DNA from: Dimorphilus gyrociliatus
Taxonomy: Eukaryota; Annelida; Polychaeta; Dinophilidae
Direction: 5' to 3'
Length of the DNA: 64,000 nt
Assembly: GCA_904063045.1 (NCBI GenBank)
Contig: CAJFCJ010000006.1
Location: forward strand, 4,232,408-4,296,407
The notes beneath the pieces were generated by a model. That model saw nothing but the letters and a program-made list of their open reading frames with translations. It was not told the DNA's origin and searched no databases. Numbering within the stretch: position 1 is the stretch's first letter; each line of letters opens with the position of its first letter. Made by a program: the position numbers and the translations under genes. Below, in pieces: positions 60,210 through 64,000 of the stretch.

Positions 60210-61954
60210 TTATTCTTCACAATAAAAAGGTAATTTATTTATTTCTAAAGAATTTTTTACTCCTATAAAGCGGTAATTTTTAACCTCAGCTTCTTTCCTT
60301 CTAATTAACTGCCACTGTCCATTTTCTCTCTTTACAGCTACATTATGCCACTGAAATATTAAAGACTTTTTAATTAAAGGTATTCATATTTTTACTATGA
60401 ATTGTAAAGTTACAGGTGTTGCTGTATCTCCATCACCAAGTAGATTAATTCCAACTTTCTTAATTGAATCGTGTGAATGGATAGACAAGCGAATATGCGT
60501 TGGGAATAAATCTTCCATAAAATCACTATACACTTGATTTCTTTGCATCTGGGAATGAGAAAGAGGGAAATATATTTTATATGTTAGAAGGATCATTTAT
60601 TTATTATTTTTTATACCATTTTATAAGTGATACAATCGCATTCCTTATCGTCTGACTCATTAGATGCAAATTTCTTTTCTTCTTTCACAAATTGTTTAAA
60701 AGTTTCAAATACAACTTTTAAGTTTCCATTCTCCTTTGACAAAATAGAAAAGCAAAATATTACTCTGCTGATTTTCATGATTAATTATTTACAGATATAT
60801 TTTTCTTTGTCTCTTCTAAACTAGGTTTATAAACTAGATCAAGGAATTCTCTTTTAGCATCACTATTATAAATTTCATTAGGTAAGAAATCGTCTAATCC
60901 AACCCATGATATATTCTATTAAAAAAGAGAAAAAAGGATTTGTAGAATAACGAGTATTTTTGCAATAGTTACATTACTGGGAAGAAGATTAACAACAGCA
61001 TGTCTATACTGAAAAATAATAGAATCTTCAACATTTAAAAGCCGGCAATAGATTCTACCATCACTGCAAATAACGAATCTAACACCAGGAGGGTATATTT
61101 CCTTCACGCTTTCACACCTATAAAAGAATATTCACTAATCTAAGATCATGTATACTAAGTTTAAATTACCAGTCTTCTAGTCTTTTAAGGCAAACGTATT
61201 CTCCCATGTCAGGTAAATGGCCTATAACCTTTTCGTCGCTAGTCGATTTAAAAGGGAAACCAAGTAAAACAAAAGGTATTGGTAAGTTTCTTTTTGCGTA
61301 GGTTGAAACTTTAATTTTAAAGTTGCTTCTTGCCTCTTGACTAGACCATTTATCAACAGTTGGTCGTTTTCTAATTTCTTCAAACTTTTTAATGAATTTT
61401 TCTATTAAATCTTCATCAATATTGTCAACTTGAACAATTTTCGAACTTTTTATACTCTTCCATTTAAAATGATTAATAATTAATTGATTAATAAGAGTTT
61501 GAAAGCCTTTAATTATTTCAATTTCTGTATTATCGCCTATTTGAAGAATTCCAATTGTTCTATTTTGATATTCGATAGGATAGTCTAAAAAAAGTAATCG
61601 AAATTTTTAATTTTTTTAATCTCCTCTAAAAAATCAAGGTTAGAAAACTTAACCGTAAAATGTAAACTCATCATGTTTCCTGTGTTGTACATCAATTAAT
61701 TCTCTGATATCATTGCAGCAATCTGAAATTTACTTAATATTATTTTTTAAACTAGCTATACAAAATGTTTTCATTAACCATTTTCAGGTACAAGTTGAAC
61801 AAAGCAGTTTAGTCTTTTACTTAGTCTTTTTAATAGCTTTTCAATGGTTTCGTTAATATTTACACTTAGATAACTAAAGAGAAAAAATTTTCTATTAATA
61901 TTCATTTTTGTATTCTAATGGAAAAAGAATTTACCTTTCTATAGTATAAGACAT
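60210..61954 (-). CDS. DIT1/PvcA-family protein (isocyanide synthase / dityrosine-pyoverdine biosynthesis type)
   Basis: Nine exons: 61935-61954, 61779-61873, 61654-61722, 61170-61584, 60973-61117, 60793-60915, 60617-60733, 60414-60548, 60210-60350. Sum 1260 nt, 419 residues, in frame throughout. Family hallmarks in order: PFVLLGFPFKS (166-175), HLPDMGE (184-190), YPPGVRFVICSDGRIY (208-223), FPTHIRLSIH (343-352), and TPWHNVAV across the last junction (TPWH at 372-375). These match the PvcA/DIT1 pattern (PG-x-x-SDG, IRLSIH, TPWH). Bacterial PvcA/IsnA turn an aromatic amino acid plus ribulose-5-phosphate into an isonitrile; yeast DIT1 makes the N-formyl-tyrosine-derived precursor of dityrosine. 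No signal peptide; probably cytosolic. I cannot say which product this copy makes. No Fe/2OG oxygenase partner (PvcB type) lies in the window. Confidence 0.88.
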
Positions 61955-62516
61955 ATTTGCGATATGTTTTTAGCAATTATCTTGCGATTTTTTTCAAGAC
62001 AATAGTTTACTGTATGATAAGTTGTGAACGTGTGTGTCTGTGTTTATATACTTATGAAAGAACTGATAATGAAGGTGATCTAAAAGTTCTAAAATTTGAG
62101 TTTTAGGCCTACACAGGCACTTTTACTGGAAAAGTGGCATTTTGCCTGGTTTTTTCCCCCTCTTTTATGCTCGGTAGTAATAAAACTCAATTACCACTAC
62201 TAATAACATATGCTTTTTAATCAATAAACCGATAGTATGTATGTAAACATACCATAAAGATTAAATTTTACTTTTACGGAACAGGAAATGGAATTGTACA
62301 TTTGTTTACCGGTTTATAAAAAAAACCCTACAAAATATTGGCGGGTAATTGTACAGCATAATTTGTGTGCAACTTATCATAAAAATAGTGTTGTTTGACT
62401 TAAAACAAGTATTTTAAGGCTCCATCAGTAAGCTTTTATTCAGATAAAAGATACGTATTGAAATATCTGGATAAAAAAGGGATTAGAATTGATCTCTACT
62501 ACAATAATGAGCGATA
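61955..62516. promoter_or_regulatory. Probable bidirectional promoter
   Basis: 562 nt separate the start codons of the DIT1/PvcA gene (minus) and TIMELESS (plus). It contains a C-rich run (ttttttccccctc) near 62155 and no coding frame. Shared promoter is inferred only from layout. Confidence 0.4.
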
Positions 62517-64000
62517 ATCCAATACCTCCAAACTTTTTTCTTGCTGAAGTTCAAGCAGCTTGTAATGCTCTAGGTAAGATAATATATACTTTCCTGTTGT
62601 CAATAGCATATTTACAATCTATTTAATTCGTAATAAAATAATTGCTTTTTATAAAATAATATAGGTTGTGCAGAAGAGGATGGGTATCACAAAGAACCTG
62701 ATTGCTTGGAAACAGTAAAAGATCTCATTAGATTCTTGAAGCGTGAAAATGAGTATTGCGATGTTCGACGTTTTTTGGGAGAATGTCAAATTGTGCAAAC
62801 AGATTTAATACCTATCATAAAATATAACAAAGGAGATAAAGAATTATTGGAAACTACTATAAGGCTTCTAGTAAATCTAACTCAACCAGCCGTAAGCTGT
62901 TTTGATAATGAAGTAAGTAATTTCAAGTAGGAATGTAATTGATATTTACTGAAATAACTTTTTTTTCAGGTTCCAACACACAAAACGGTTTTAAAGTACT
63001 ATATAGAGGTACAATCTCACTTAAATCGATATAAAGAATCGTTTTGTGATGAGGCAGTAATGGCAATTTTGTCGGAGACACTTCAAGATATAATAAGCCT
63101 GGATTGGGAAAGTCAAAGAGAGAACGATCGTCTCTTGCTCGAGCGCATATTACTCCTGTTAAGAAACGTCTTACACATAGTTATAGATCATAAAACAGAT
63201 ATTCGCACGGATGACGACGCCAATATTCATGATCAACTTTTATGGGTTATGCACAAGAGTGGTATGGAAGATCTTCTATTGTATTTAGCTTCGGCAAATG
63301 AAGAAAGTTTCTGTATGCACGTTCTTGAAATCGTCTCACTTATGTTCAGGGAACAGAATGCCAAAGAATTAGCCACAGTTGGCGGAGATAAAAGTAAAAT
63401 TCATAAACGAAAAGAAGAGGAGGAATTGGCCAGACTTAGAATAACCGAAGAGGCTAAGAGAAAAGAGATGTTAGCGAAATTAGGATCGAGGCATAGTCGA
63501 TTTGCAGGAACAGTAATAATAAAAAATTTTAAATCTATCAGTGACAAAGATATGATACTTCATAAAAATATTAAGCATACAAAGGATATAAACTTTGATG
63601 CGCATAAAACTGCGAGAAGAGCACCTAAGAATAGAGCACCTATTAAAGATAGAGAAGTATCTAGGAGATCAACTTTAAGCATTCGATTATTTTTGAAGGA
63701 TTTCTGTTCGCAATTCTTAGAAAATGCTTACAATACACTTATGAGAAATGCCAATCATGCTCTCATGCGTTCAAAAGCTCAGGAGAACGATGATACATAC
63801 TTTCTTTGGGCAATGAGATTTTTTATGGAATTTTCAAGATGCGCGAATATGAAATTAGATTTCGTAAGCGAAACTATGAATATGTCAACATTTCACTACG
63901 TAGAAACTCATTTAATAAACTATCACGAAACAATAACCATTGATAAGAAAAACGCCATTCTATGGTCAAGAAGACTTCATTTGGCATTAAAAGCCTATCA
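62517..64000 (+). CDS. TIMELESS: TIMELESS/TIMEOUT homologue, 5' part
   Basis: Exon 1 62517-62573, exon 2 62665-62912, exon 3 from 62970 to the window end. The N-terminal conserved block is clear: CAEEDGYHKEPDCLETVKDL, RDFL-like RRFLGECQIVQTDLIPI and LLVNLTQPA, then LRNVLHIV, and later RHSRFAGTVIIKNFKSISD, RSTLSIRLFLKDFCSQFLE and YFLWAMRFFMEFSR. These belong to the timeless/Tof1/Swi1 fork-protection family that works with TIPIN in replication-fork stability, not to Drosophila-type circadian timeless specifically. The gene is truncated by the window, so C-terminal domains are not seen. Confidence 0.93.

Noticed and set aside
60210-61954. Bacterial or fungal contamination as the source of the DIT1/PvcA gene
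   Set aside because: Eight small GT-AG introns, base composition like the neighbours, and flanking animal genes TEKT1 and TIMELESS on the same sequence.
1-64000. tRNA, rRNA or transposable-element genes
   Set aside because: I looked for tRNA B-box-like GGTTCGA contexts, reverse transcriptase or transposase motifs and terminal repeats; the GGTTCGA seen near 13968 lies in carboxypeptidase coding sequence. A tRNAscan or repeat-library search could still find something.

Overview
The window is invertebrate nuclear DNA: AT-rich, compact, with mostly 50-100 nt GT-AG introns and short intergenic gaps. The gene set (two tubulin-inner/ciliary genes, TIMELESS, PEX5, ZYG11-type E3 receptor, IgSF cell-adhesion protein, tetraspanin, GPCR) is animal. 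The density and tiny introns suggest a small-genome lophotrochozoan such as a miniature annelid; that placement is inference. Where I spliced genes by hand, the exon sums came out as exact multiples of three, which supports the models.

Layout. 0-4.1 kb: a minus-strand type II membrane protein (TM, SEA, at least five MAM modules) running off the left edge. 4.5-5.9 kb: a GT77-like nucleotide-diphospho-sugar transferase. 6.8-9.7 kb: ZYG11-family CUL2 receptor. 11.2-12.3 kb: orphan rhodopsin-class GPCR. 13.3-15.1 kb (+) and 27.5-29.3 kb (-): two secreted M14 carboxypeptidases in inverted orientation, sharing a ~620 nt almost identical core. Between them lie ZDHHC1-like palmitoyltransferase (16.1-20.5 kb), a SPMIP1-like ciliary protein (23.9-24.5 kb) and a divergent cytosolic malate dehydrogenase (26.2-27.4 kb). 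29.6-33.1 kb: claudin-superfamily protein and PEX5. 33.8-41.7 kb: a 14-finger C2H2 protein, an RS-rich BCLAF1/THRAP3-like protein, a SOCS-box protein and a lachesin-like Ig protein. 42.1-52.9 kb: an unrecognised type I membrane protein, a tetraspanin with a ~480-residue charged tail, an SDR with a charged tail, and uracil-DNA glycosylase carrying a ~600-residue AT-hook-like repeat extension. 54.7-64 kb: NUB1, TEKT1, a DIT1/PvcA (isocyanide synthase-type) gene and the 5' part of TIMELESS.

The genes do not form an operon or pathway; they are independent animal genes. The most unexpected item is the intact nine-exon DIT1/PvcA gene at 60210-61954. I know this family from bacteria and fungi, where it makes isonitrile or N-formyl amino-acid products. 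Other items worth follow-up are the UNG fusion, the gene-conversion tract with identical introns, and the malate dehydrogenase with an altered active site.
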